From contig CACGSX010000007.1 in assembly GCA_902575835.1 (NCBI GenBank), forward strand, positions 1-53,143: 53,143 bases of DNA, in the 5' to 3' direction. The notes beneath the pieces are model-generated. The model saw only the letters and a list, made by a program, of their open reading frames with translations, did not search any database and was not told the DNA's origin. The DNA comes from an uncultured Pelagibacteraceae bacterium. GTDB lineage: Bacteria; Pseudomonadota; Alphaproteobacteria; Pelagibacterales; Pelagibacteraceae. Positions 15,054 to 23,804 of the stretch are shown piece after piece (the first letter of the stretch is position 1; each line of letters starts with the position of its first letter). The translations under genes were made by a program, and so were the position numbers.

Positions 15054-15968
15054 ATGAGTGAAAATATAGCTTTTATAGGAGTTGGTAATATGGGAAACCC
15101 AATGGCCTGTAATTTAAAAAATGCTGGGAAAAAAGTTAAAGTTTTTGATGTTTCTAAAGAGATGATTGATAAAGCCATTGAAAATAATCTTGATGTTGAG
15201 AACGATTTTGGAAAGCTAATCAATAGTGAAACATCTGTTGTAATCACTATGTTGCCCGAGGGTAAACATTCAAAAGAAGTTTATTTAAAAGAAAATGGTG
15301 TTTTAGATAAAGTTTCTAAAAATTGTCTACTAATAGATTGTTCAACAATCGATATAGATACTTCTAAAGAAATAGGAAAGAAAGCAAATGAAAAAGGTAT
15401 TAAGATGATTGATGCACCAGTAAGTGGTGGCGTGATGGGTGCACAAAAAGCAACTTTAAATATTATGGTTGGTGGATCAAATGATGCATTTAATCAAGCT
15501 TTACCTATTTTAAAACTAATGGGTAAAAATATTTATCATGCTGGAGAGATAGGATGCGGAAACGGTGCAAAGATTTGTAACAACATGTCTCTTGGAATAA
15601 CAATGATTGCTGCTTCAGAGTCATTAATGTTAGCAAGAAGATTGAATATAGATACAAAGAAAGTTCATGAAATTATGAAAAATGCTTCTGGAAATAGCTG
15701 GCCTATTTCAGTTTATCCACCCTTACCTGGATTAATTGAAGGAACTCCATCTAACAACAAATATAAGCCCGGCTTTTCTGCAGGTATGATGAACAAAGAT
15801 TTAAAACTTGCAAATGAATGTGCTAAAAATGCAAATGCATTTACTCCATTAGGAGAGATGGCATTAGAAATATATTCAAAGTTTTGTGAGGATGGAAACG
15901 GTTCGAAAGATTTTTCAGCTATATCAAAAGTTATTGGTGGAGATGCTTGGGATTATCCAATAGAATAA
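15054..15968 (+). CDS. 3-hydroxyisobutyrate dehydrogenase-like NAD(P)-dependent oxidoreductase
   Basis: A 304-residue beta-hydroxyacid dehydrogenase. It has the nucleotide motif GVGNMGNPMACNL at the N-terminus, the substrate motif DAPVSGGVMGAQ near residue 124, and GCGNGAKICNNM with the catalytic lysine. The C-terminal half carries a KDLKLA helix. The length and the insertion GNSWPISVYPPLPG are typical of real 3-hydroxyisobutyrate dehydrogenases (MmsB) more than of tartronate semialdehyde reductases. It closes the TRAP operon and ends exactly where the convergent DUF924 gene ends. Confidence 0.88.
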   Translation: MSENIAFIGVGNMGNPMACNLKNAGKKVKVFDVSKEMIDKAIENNLDVENDFGKLINSETSVVITMLPEGKHSKEVYLKENGVLDKVSKNCLLIDCSTIDIDTSKEIGKKANEKGIKMIDAPVSGGVMGAQKATLNIMVGGSNDAFNQALPILKLMGKNIYHAGEIGCGNGAKICNNMSLGITMIAASESLMLARRLNIDTKKVHEIMKNASGNSWPISVYPPLPGLIEGTPSNNKYKPGFSAGMMNKDLKLANECAKNANAFTPLGEMALEIYSKFCEDGNGSKDFSAISKVIGGDAWDYPIE

Positions 15969-16529
15969 TTACCAAGAGGAATTTGGACTTTCCAAAAATT
16001 TTAACTCATCTGGTGTAGATTTTCTTCCCATAACTTTATTTCGATGAGGATATCTATGAAATCTTTTAATTGCAGCTGTATGATCTTTCCAAAATTTTTT
16101 TATCTCATTATAGTTTGGATGGTTAGATAAATAATTATCCAACAATTTATATGCTCTATCATGATCTATTACTTCTTCGCTGTGAATGTATGGTAATAGC
16201 ATAAAAAAACGTTGATATTCATCCATTTGATCAAGATACCCGTTATAAACTGCATCATTTACAATCAGTCTTGCTTTATGGTCAAACTCGAAAGCTTTTT
16301 TATCGTCTCTATATAAATTTCTTGAAAATTGATCCAATAAAATAACTAAAGCTAGAGTGCTTAATGGCTCATCTTGCCAATCATCATATTCATTTAAAGT
16401 AGCTTTTTCATGATCATCTTTGAATTTGTCTCTAATCAATTGATCAAAATTATCATCTCTTTTAAATCGCTTTTCAACGACCATATCATCAAACCAAAAA
16501 TCTAATATTGCTTTGGCTCTATCATTCAT
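15969..16529 (-). CDS. DUF924 family protein
   Basis: A 186-residue helical protein with the DUF924 features: AILDFWFDD at the start, LVILLDQFSRNLYRD in the middle and RFFMLLPYIHSEE, followed by RYPHRNKVMGR near the C-terminus. The biochemical role of the family is unknown. The ATG at 16529 overlaps the preceding gene by eight bases; a TTG at 16541 is possible but less likely. It is the last gene of the peptide-type ABC operon. Confidence 0.88.
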   Translation of the reverse strand: MNDRAKAILDFWFDDMVVEKRFKRDDNFDQLIRDKFKDDHEKATLNEYDDWQDEPLSTLALVILLDQFSRNLYRDDKKAFEFDHKARLIVNDAVYNGYLDQMDEYQRFFMLLPYIHSEEVIDHDRAYKLLDNYLSNHPNYNEIKKFWKDHTAAIKRFHRYPHRNKVMGRKSTPDELKFLESPNSSW

Positions 16530-16914
16530 AAACTTTATCAACTTTTACCTGATATGATTCAACAAGTCTGTTGGTTTCATTTGCCATTGCTACAACTGCA
16601 ATAAGTTCACTTAACATCTCTGTAGTAGCACCTTTAGATTTAGCAGCGATACTGTGAGATTTAATACAATACTCACAACTATTTGTCATTGAAACTGCTA
16701 CATAAATAAGCTCTTTTGTCATTTCATCTAAAGCGCCTTTTTTCATCACTTGCTGTATAGAAGTCCATGTTCTCTCTAAAGTTTCTGGGTTGTTGGCTAA
16801 CATTTTCCAAAAATTGTTTATGTAGTCTGTATTTCTCTTTTTTTTTATATCTTCAAATACTTCTTTCACCTTTCCTGTAGCATCAGCTTCTTCAATCATA
16901 TTAAAAACTGCCAT
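16522..16914 (-). CDS. Carboxymuconolactone decarboxylase/AhpD-like protein
   Basis: A 130-residue helical protein with the AhpD-type redox motif C80-E-Y-C83 and H87 (SMTNSCEYCIKSHS). Family members are peroxidase partners or decarboxylases, and the CxxC-H arrangement argues for thiol chemistry. It lies nine bases after the ABC ATPase gene and overlaps the DUF924 gene. A ribosome site (AAGGAGG) precedes the ATG at 16914. Confidence 0.87.
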   Translation of the reverse strand: MAVFNMIEEADATGKVKEVFEDIKKKRNTDYINNFWKMLANNPETLERTWTSIQQVMKKGALDEMTKELIYVAVSMTNSCEYCIKSHSIAAKSKGATTEMLSELIAVVAMANETNRLVESYQVKVDKVYE

Positions 16915-16923
16915 TTCACCTCC

Positions 16924-18606
16924 TTAATTGTAAATTGTTTCTATTTTAGGCATTAATCTTAATAATTCCTTAGTATATTCATGATTTGGATTTTTAAACA
17001 ACTCTTCTGTCTCAGACACCTCGCATAGTTTTCCATTCCTTAAAACTCCAATGTCATCACACATTTGTCTTACAACTGGTAGATCATGACTTATAAAAAG
17101 TATAGTTAAATTAAGTTGTTCCTGTAAATCTTTAAGTAAATTTAGTATTTGGGCCTGAATACTCACATCCAAAGCAGATGTTGGTTCATCACAAACCAAT
17201 AGTCTTGGTTTTGTTGCTAACGCTCTTGCAATAGAAATTCTTTGTCTTTGTCCTCCTGAAAACTCATGAGGATATCTTTCGGCTGAAGACTTGGATAACT
17301 CCACAGAGTCTAAGAGATCATTTATATACTCATTTAGTTCATTAGTACTAATATTTGTATCATGTAATTTTATAGGTTCAGCAATGATATCTTTAACTTT
17401 AAGCCTGCCATTCAATGAAGAGTATGGATCTTGAAATATCATTTGAATTTGTTTTCTAAATTTAAGTAATTCTTTATTACTTTTGATATTATTAATACAT
17501 ACATCATCAAAATAAATTTCACCTGAAGTAGGTTTAAATAAATTAACAATCATTTTTGCAATTGTAGTCTTTCCACTACCACTTTCACCAACAAGTCCAA
17601 AAGATTTTCCTTCTTGTATATTAAATGAAACAGTATCAACTGCTAAAACATTATTTTGAGATTTTTCTGTAAAAAAACCTTCATTAAAAGTTTTACAGAG
17701 ATTTTTTATTTGAACTAAATCTTTTTTTAAGATCTCTCTTTTATTCCACCTGTTTAAAATTTTTAAATTAATATTTTCCTGGTCATTTTTTTCTTTCTCT
17801 ATAATTTTAAATCTGGATATCTTTTTATTTGTGGGAGGAACAGAACTAACTAAACTTTTTGTATAAGTCTCTTTTGGTTTTGTTAATATTTGCTTTGTTG
17901 TTCCCAATTCTACCAAATTACCATTTTTCATTACAGCAACTCTATTGGTAGTCTCTGCTATAACTCCCATATCATGTGTAATTAATATAACTGCTAAATT
18001 TCTCTCTTTAGTCAGTTTTTTGATAAGTTCTAATATTTGTGATTGTATTGATACATCAAGTGCAGTTGTGGGCTCATCTGCAATTAACAACTCTGGTTCA
18101 CAACATAGAGAAAGTGATATAACAACCCTTTGTCTCATACCTCCTGAAAATTGATGAGTATAATCATTAAATCTTTTTTCAGCATCTTTTATGCCTACTT
18201 CTTTTAAAAGATTTATTGCTTTTTCTTTTGCTTTTGAGTTACTGAGGTTTAAATGAGTTTGGATTGTTTCAATAAGTTGTTGTCCAATTGTTAAGATAGG
18301 ATTTAAAGATGTCTGAGGATCTTGAAAAATAAATCCAATTTTTTTTCCTCTTAAACTTAGAATATTTTTTTTATTTTCATGAATATTTATGTCGCTTAAA
18401 TAAATTGATCCTTCAGATACTTTCCCTGGTTCGTCAATTAAATCAATTATTGCATTTGCTACAGTACTTTTTCCAGACCCAGATTCTCCTACTAATCCTA
18501 CAATTTCTCCTCTTTTTATCTCAATATTAATATCTTTTGCAGCATGAACTGTCTCTTTTCTCAATTTATAATCTACACTTAAATTTTGTATTTTTAAAAA
18601 ACTCAT
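16924..18606 (-). CDS. Fused ABC transporter ATPase, DppD-DppF type
   Basis: A 560-residue protein with two complete ABC domains, like GsiA or a DppD-DppF fusion. Domain 1 has Walker A GESGSGKST near residue 40 and signature FSGGMRQR; domain 2 has GESGSGKTT near residue 340 and signature FSGGQRQR, with Walker B segments LLIADEPTTALD and LLVCDEPTSALD. Each half ends with the oligopeptide-type C-terminal extension. It energises the two permeases encoded upstream, whose gene overlaps it by four bases (ATGA). Confidence 0.94.
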   Translation of the reverse strand: MSFLKIQNLSVDYKLRKETVHAAKDINIEIKRGEIVGLVGESGSGKSTVANAIIDLIDEPGKVSEGSIYLSDINIHENKKNILSLRGKKIGFIFQDPQTSLNPILTIGQQLIETIQTHLNLSNSKAKEKAINLLKEVGIKDAEKRFNDYTHQFSGGMRQRVVISLSLCCEPELLIADEPTTALDVSIQSQILELIKKLTKERNLAVILITHDMGVIAETTNRVAVMKNGNLVELGTTKQILTKPKETYTKSLVSSVPPTNKKISRFKIIEKEKNDQENINLKILNRWNKREILKKDLVQIKNLCKTFNEGFFTEKSQNNVLAVDTVSFNIQEGKSFGLVGESGSGKTTIAKMIVNLFKPTSGEIYFDDVCINNIKSNKELLKFRKQIQMIFQDPYSSLNGRLKVKDIIAEPIKLHDTNISTNELNEYINDLLDSVELSKSSAERYPHEFSGGQRQRISIARALATKPRLLVCDEPTSALDVSIQAQILNLLKDLQEQLNLTILFISHDLPVVRQMCDDIGVLRNGKLCEVSETEELFKNPNHEYTKELLRLMPKIETIYN

Positions 18607-19532
18607 TTTTTCAATTTAGGATTAAGAGTGTCTCTCATCCAGTCTCCTAATAGATTAATGGAAAAAGCCAAAACAACTAAGAATATTGCTGGAAAAAAAG
18701 TTATCCACCATTCACCAGAAAATAAAAAGTCATTTCCAAGTCTTATTAATGTTCCTAAAGAAGGAGTAGTTGGAGGAACGCCAACACCTAGAAAACTCAA
18801 TGTGGCTTCTGCAATTATTGCTAATGCAAGACCTATAGTTCCTATAACAAGTACTGGTCTCATAATATTTGGAAGAATATGTTTAAACATTACTATAAAA
18901 TTAGAAACTCCAATAATTGTTGATGCTGAGACATAATCTTTATTTTTTTCAACTAAAGTTGCTGCTCTTGATACTCTTGCAAACTGTGGCCACTCTGAAA
19001 TACCAATTGCAAAAATTAAAACATATATTGCCATCTCGTCATGAAGTTCACGCGAAATTATACCTCTCGCAATACCATCAACAAGAAGTGCCATCAAAAT
19101 ACTTGGAACTGTTAACTGAACATCAGTTAATCTCATAACAATCATTTCATACTTGCCACCAAAAAAACCAGCAGTAAGACCTAATCCAACTCCTAAAATT
19201 AAACTAAATAAAATTGCTGAGAAACCAACAATCAAAGATATTCTAGATCCATAAAGAATAGTGGATAACATATCTCTTCCTTGTCCATCAGTACCAAGTA
19301 TAAATTCTACTTTTCCTTCGCTAGTCCAAGATGGTGGGGTGAATGCGTCCATTAAAGATAAAGATGATGGATCGAATGGATTATAAGGTGTAATAAATTC
19401 TACAAAAAATGAACAAAAAAATATTATTGCTAATAAAATCGATGAAACTATTGCTGTAGGAGATTTTATAAAACTGAAATAAATTTCACTATCTTTAATT
19501 TTATCCCAAGTTGTTAAAGCTTTATTATCCAC
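18603..19532 (-). CDS. Peptide-type ABC transporter permease, DppC-like
   Basis: A 309-residue membrane protein with an N-terminal cytoplasmic segment, one leading helix, then the transport domain. The coupling (EAA) loop reads VEKNKDYVSASTIIGVS, and the family motif GTDGQGRDMLSTILYGSR is clear near residue 80. It pairs with the DppB-like permease encoded upstream, overlapping it by eight bases. Confidence 0.93.
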   Translation of the reverse strand: MDNKALTTWDKIKDSEIYFSFIKSPTAIVSSILLAIIFFCSFFVEFITPYNPFDPSSLSLMDAFTPPSWTSEGKVEFILGTDGQGRDMLSTILYGSRISLIVGFSAILFSLILGVGLGLTAGFFGGKYEMIVMRLTDVQLTVPSILMALLVDGIARGIISRELHDEMAIYVLIFAIGISEWPQFARVSRAATLVEKNKDYVSASTIIGVSNFIVMFKHILPNIMRPVLVIGTIGLALAIIAEATLSFLGVGVPPTTPSLGTLIRLGNDFLFSGEWWITFFPAIFLVVLAFSINLLGDWMRDTLNPKLKK

Positions 19533-20508
19533 TAGCTGAATCTCCTTTAACTCTAATTCTTGGATCTATAAAGTAATACAAGATATCGACTATAAAATTT
19601 ATCATTACAAAAACGAATGCTATAAATACTAAATATGCTGACATAATTGGAATATCTACAAACTGAACAGCTTGAATAAAAAGAAATCCCATACCTGGCC
19701 ATTGAAATACTGTTTCCGTAATAATTGAAAATGCAATTAATGTTCCAATATTTATACCTGCAATAGTTATTACTGGAATTAGTCCATTTTTAAGTGCGTG
19801 CTTATAATTAATGCTTTTTTCATTAATGCCTCTAGCTCTTGCAAACTTAATGTAATCAGTCTGAAGTATTTCCATCATTTCAGCTCTGACGAGTCTTATT
19901 ATATAGGTCATTTGAAAAAGACTTAAAGTAACTGATGGTAATATAATTGCTTTTAATCCTGATATGGTTAAAAAGCCTGTCGACCAAAATCCTAGATCTA
20001 CCACCTCGCCTCTTCCAAACGATGGTAGAATGCCCAATATAACTGCAAAAAGATAAATAAATAAAATACCAATTACAAAAGTTGGTAGAGAAACACCTAA
20101 TAAAGAAACCGCTAAGATAAAATCACTCAAAAAACCTTTTCTTTTTATGCCTGTATATACTCCCAATAAAGTACCGGAAACCAATGCAATTAAAGCAGAT
20201 ATTAAAACTAATTCAATTGTTGCCGGTAATCTTTCAATGATTAATTCTGATACAGGTCTTCTTAATTGATAAGATATTCCAAATTCTCCTTTTGAGGCAT
20301 TAATTATAAACCTAGTAAATTGTACATGAATTGGGTCCATTAAACCCAAAGTTTCTCTTAACTCAGCTCTTTCTTCATCTGATGTTTCCTCACCAACCAT
20401 GTTATTTATTGGGTCTCCCACAAAATTAAAAAGAGAGAAAGATACAAAAGCTACAACAAGCATAACCATTGCAGATTGAAACAATCGTTTAAAAAAATAC
20501 TTTATCAA
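19525..20508 (-). CDS. Peptide-type ABC transporter permease, DppB-like
   Basis: A 327-residue membrane protein with six predicted helices, an N-terminal FFKRLFQSAMVMLVV segment typical of DppB/OppB and the coupling loop LQTDYIKFARARGI. It follows the binding-protein gene after a hairpin-bearing spacer at 20509-20567. Together the four genes form an oligopeptide/dipeptide or glutathione-class importer. Confidence 0.93.
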   Translation of the reverse strand: MIKYFFKRLFQSAMVMLVVAFVSFSLFNFVGDPINNMVGEETSDEERAELRETLGLMDPIHVQFTRFIINASKGEFGISYQLRRPVSELIIERLPATIELVLISALIALVSGTLLGVYTGIKRKGFLSDFILAVSLLGVSLPTFVIGILFIYLFAVILGILPSFGRGEVVDLGFWSTGFLTISGLKAIILPSVTLSLFQMTYIIRLVRAEMMEILQTDYIKFARARGINEKSINYKHALKNGLIPVITIAGINIGTLIAFSIITETVFQWPGMGFLFIQAVQFVDIPIMSAYLVFIAFVFVMINFIVDILYYFIDPRIRVKGDSASG

Positions 20509-20529
20509 TTTATGAAATTTTATTTTTAT

Positions 20530-20557
20530 ACAAGCCCTTTAATTAAAAAGGGCTTGT
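20530..20557 (-). terminator. Intercistronic stem-loop between the binding-protein and permease genes
   Basis: An eleven-base perfect inverted repeat (ACAAGCCCTTT / AAAGGGCTTGT) with a six-base loop occupies the 59-base spacer after the binding-protein stop. No long T run follows on the minus strand (the next bases are TATAAAAATA), so it is more likely an mRNA-stabilising or attenuating hairpin than a strong terminator. It parallels the hairpins after dctP and tctC. Confidence 0.6.
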
Positions 20558-20567
20558 AATAAATTAT

Positions 20568-22130
20568 TTAGTCAAAGCTCGCAAAACGGAATAACGGTTC
20601 GTTATTCGGTCTTATCGGAACATTAACATCTTTTTTTGCAGCCCAAGATATAACTTGATGATGTAAAGGAAGATAAGAAATATCATCTTTTACTATTTTC
20701 CAAGCTTTAGCTATCGCAGCATTTCTCTTATCTAGGTTAACTTCACCTTCCATAACTCTTATCGCAGCATCTACATCAGAGTTACTAAAGTTAACTCTGT
20801 TCCAGCTTGCTCCACTTTCATATAAGTAATGGAAAACATAATGACTATCTAAAGTTGGAACTCCCCAACCTAACATATAAAAGTCACCTTGATTATCTTT
20901 TAGTTCTTTAAAGTGCTTACTTTTTGTTTGGGCAAATAAATTTACTTTAACACCGATTTTACCTAACATACCAACAACAGCTGTGCATATAGCTTCATCA
21001 TTTACATATCTGTCATTTGGACATCTAAGCTCAACTTCAAATCCATTCGGATATCCAGCATCAGCTAGAAGTTTTTTTGCAGCAGCTACATCATAAGGAA
21101 GTCTTTTATCAAGTTCTTCTGTGTATCCGTTAACACCTGGAAAAGTAATTATTCCTGCAGGTTCACTTAAACCTCTCATTACTTTTTTCTTAATAGCCTC
21201 AATATCTATTGCTTGATAAAGAGCTTGTCTAACTGCTTTCTTTTTGAATGGATTATCACCTGTATTACCTGTTCTAAGTTTATCTGCTCCCTGATCCATA
21301 CCAAGGAATATAGTTCTCATTTGAGCAGTGCTTTCAACTTTGTGAGCAGGTGAATTTTTAATTCTAGCTAAATCTTGCACAGGTGCATCAGTAACAACAT
21401 CAATTTCACCAGATAAAAGAGCTGCAACTCTAGTAGCTGCATTTTTTATAGGTAGTAGATGAATTTCTGTTACTTTGTCATCCTTCATAGTACCCCACCA
21501 TTTTTTATTACGTTTGAAAACTGTTTTAGTATTTGGTTCTCTTAATGTAATTTTAAATGGTCCAGTTCCCATAGCATTCGTAGCTGAAAATGTTTCTTGT
21601 CCAGCATCCCAGTTCTGCGCCATGACTGCAAAATTCTTTTCACTCCATTTTTTTGACATTATAAAAATGTTTGAAAGTTGGTTTAAAAGAATTGGATTTG
21701 GTTTACTTGTTGTAATTTCTACCGTGTAGTCATTAACTGCTTTTACACCTGATACTGTACTAATATATTCTTTAAAATCAGATGTTCTTTGTTTTGCTCT
21801 TAAAATACTAAATACAACGTCTTCAGATGTAAATGGAGTTCCATCAGAAAATTTAACATCTTCTCTTAATTTAAAGATCCAAGTATTAGGACCTTGAGTT
21901 CTCCACTCTGTTGCTAGTTGAGGTCCAATTTTCATATCTAATCCTCTGGTAACTAGAGCTTCGTATACTTGTCTAGACACTTGAGTGGTAGGACCTTCGT
22001 TTTGAGCATGAGGATCAAGTGTTAAACTATCACCCTGCATTGACCATTTAATAGTTTTTGCAAATGCTTGTGATGGAGCAAAAGCTAGAAAAAAAGCCAA
22101 TAAAATTTTTATAAAATACCCATACTTCAT
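20568..22130 (-). CDS. Peptide-type ABC transporter substrate-binding protein (SBP family 5)
   Basis: A 520-residue periplasmic protein with a Sec signal peptide (cleavage predicted after AFA near residue 24). SBP_bac_5 features include the SLTLDPHAQNEGPT segment, FKLREDVKFSDGTPFTSEDVVFS near residue 90 and the GTGPFKI motif. Family ligands range from di- and oligopeptides to glutathione, opines and some sugars; nothing here fixes it. It is the first gene of the transporter operon. Confidence 0.93.
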   Translation of the reverse strand: MKYGYFIKILLAFFLAFAPSQAFAKTIKWSMQGDSLTLDPHAQNEGPTTQVSRQVYEALVTRGLDMKIGPQLATEWRTQGPNTWIFKLREDVKFSDGTPFTSEDVVFSILRAKQRTSDFKEYISTVSGVKAVNDYTVEITTSKPNPILLNQLSNIFIMSKKWSEKNFAVMAQNWDAGQETFSATNAMGTGPFKITLREPNTKTVFKRNKKWWGTMKDDKVTEIHLLPIKNAATRVAALLSGEIDVVTDAPVQDLARIKNSPAHKVESTAQMRTIFLGMDQGADKLRTGNTGDNPFKKKAVRQALYQAIDIEAIKKKVMRGLSEPAGIITFPGVNGYTEELDKRLPYDVAAAKKLLADAGYPNGFEVELRCPNDRYVNDEAICTAVVGMLGKIGVKVNLFAQTKSKHFKELKDNQGDFYMLGWGVPTLDSHYVFHYLYESGASWNRVNFSNSDVDAAIRVMEGEVNLDKRNAAIAKAWKIVKDDISYLPLHHQVISWAAKKDVNVPIRPNNEPLFRFASFD

Positions 22131-22191
22131 TTCTCTCTCCTATATTATTAAAATAAAAATCTAACTTATTAATTATGTAAACTAAAGTGAT

Positions 22192-22917
22192 TTAATTGAC
22201 TATTTTTTTGAAGTTTTCGTAAAGAATTTTAGAATATTTGTTCATAGATTGAATGTTGTCTTTCGCATCACTATCAAATTTATCAAGAGCTCCTTGTCCT
22301 AACTGACTCTCTAAAGCAGACTTATATTCTGGCACACATCCCCATTCTCCTACAGTAGTATCTTTTATCTCTATATGAAATTGAATACCGTAAGCATGTT
22401 TTTTGTATTTAAAAATTTGGTATTTCGTTTCAGGAGATGATGCTAAAAGAGTTATATCATTATTATTTTCAAGATTTTGAACTTCATATGAATGCCATTG
22501 GAGTGATTTAATAATATCAGGATATTCTTTAAATAATAAATCGTCCTTTTTACTGTTTAAAAAATTAATGTCTAAAATACCTATCTCTGGATTTTTTGAT
22601 TTAACTACTTTACCTCCAACTACCTCTCCTAATAATTGACAACCTAAACAAAAACCTAAATATGGTTTATTTAAGTCTACTACAAATTCTTTGATTTTTT
22701 TTTTCTCTTCTATTAACCAAGGGTAATCTTTTTCCATCCAAGTATCCATTGGTCCGCCCATACAAAACATTGCATCAAATCCAGTTAAATCATCAGGTAT
22801 TTTTTCTCCTTCGTCAAGTTCTACAGTTTTAATATGAACTTTATCCTTTAACATTAAATCTTTAATATAACCAGGATCCTCAATTTTAATGTGTTGAAGA
22901 ACAATTATATTTTTCAT
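22192..22917 (-). CDS. Class I glutamine amidotransferase-like protein
   Basis: A 241-residue protein with the GATase-1 fold. The nucleophile is C90 in YLGFCLGCQLLGE, and the H-x-E pair appears as QFHIE near residue 178. The MGGPMDTWMEKDYPWL segment and size match stand-alone GMP-synthase-like amidotransferases rather than GuaA, and the substrate is not known. It overlaps the upstream phosphatase gene by four bases, and the ABC operon begins 61 bases downstream, so readthrough is possible. Confidence 0.87.
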   Translation of the reverse strand: MKNIIVLQHIKIEDPGYIKDLMLKDKVHIKTVELDEGEKIPDDLTGFDAMFCMGGPMDTWMEKDYPWLIEEKKKIKEFVVDLNKPYLGFCLGCQLLGEVVGGKVVKSKNPEIGILDINFLNSKKDDLLFKEYPDIIKSLQWHSYEVQNLENNNDITLLASSPETKYQIFKYKKHAYGIQFHIEIKDTTVGEWGCVPEYKSALESQLGQGALDKFDSDAKDNIQSMNKYSKILYENFKKIVN

Positions 22918-23717
22918 GTAGCTGGCTTGAGTAATTTTAAAATTTTTTTATGATTTGATAAATTATTTGAAACAATTATGTTTCCACCTAATGAAGCATC
23001 TTTATTATCCCATGTAGTAATTATTCCACCTGATGCTTTAATAATTGGTATTATCGGATGTATATCCCAAATTTTGTTTGCACATTGAGCTACAATATCT
23101 AGTCTTCCCTCTGCTAATTGGCAATATGTTAGTGCATCGAAACATGGAAACTGCATTCTCTTAATAAATTTCATTATTTTTTTTTGTTTTTGAAAAGACA
23201 AAGTTCCGTGAAAAGCAGCAGCTACTTTCAAATAATTAAATTTTATTTTTTTGTTAACTTTTAATTTTCTTTTTTTTCCATTTTCAAACACAAAAGCAGA
23301 TTTATCATCTTGATTTAAATAGTATCTTTTCATTCTTGGAAAATTTGCTAAACCAACTATAGGGGCGTCGTTATAATTTAGAGAAATTAAATTGCTCCAT
23401 GTAGGATTTCCAGCGACAAATGATCTTGTCCCATCAATTGGGTCAATTATCCATGAAAATAGACTTTTTGTCTTTTTTGCTCCAAACTCTTCACCGATAA
23501 TTTGATGATCTGGGAACTTATCATTAATCTTTTTTCTTATAAATTTTTCAAAAGCTTTATCAGCACTGGTAACAGGATCATAACCTTTACCTTTTAACTT
23601 GTTATTAATTGTAAAAGTTTTGTTAAGTTTAGTGTAATAAAAATTAGTTAAATCCTTAGCAAGCTTATTCAAAAAAGTGTAATAAATCTTGAAATCTTTT
23701 GTTTTTTTGAAGGTCAT
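22914..23717 (-). CDS. Inositol monophosphatase family phosphatase, HisN-like
   Basis: A 267-residue metal-dependent phosphatase. Metal ligands appear at E76/E77 in GEEFG and at D92 and D95 in IDPIDGTRSF, with the late acidic motif IWDIHPI near residue 217. The layout is closest to histidinol-phosphate phosphatases of the HisN type, but inositol-phosphate or 3'-phosphoadenosine substrates cannot be excluded. It is first in a two-gene unit with the amidotransferase and is divergent from the dioxygenase gene. Confidence 0.83.
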   Translation of the reverse strand: MTFKKTKDFKIYYTFLNKLAKDLTNFYYTKLNKTFTINNKLKGKGYDPVTSADKAFEKFIRKKINDKFPDHQIIGEEFGAKKTKSLFSWIIDPIDGTRSFVAGNPTWSNLISLNYNDAPIVGLANFPRMKRYYLNQDDKSAFVFENGKKRKLKVNKKIKFNYLKVAAAFHGTLSFQKQKKIMKFIKRMQFPCFDALTYCQLAEGRLDIVAQCANKIWDIHPIIPIIKASGGIITTWDNKDASLGGNIIVSNNLSNHKKILKLLKPAT

Positions 23718-23804
23718 TTATCTGATGAGTAATAGTTAAAATATACAACTAGTTCAAATAAAATATCTTGAAAATTTTAGAATTTGATAGAAGAATCCAG
23801 ATAG

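Noticed and set aside
18917..19138. Plus-strand open frame inside the DppC-like permease gene
   Set aside because: Antisense shadow; Leu/His-rich composition from reversed membrane-helix codons and no recognisable domain.
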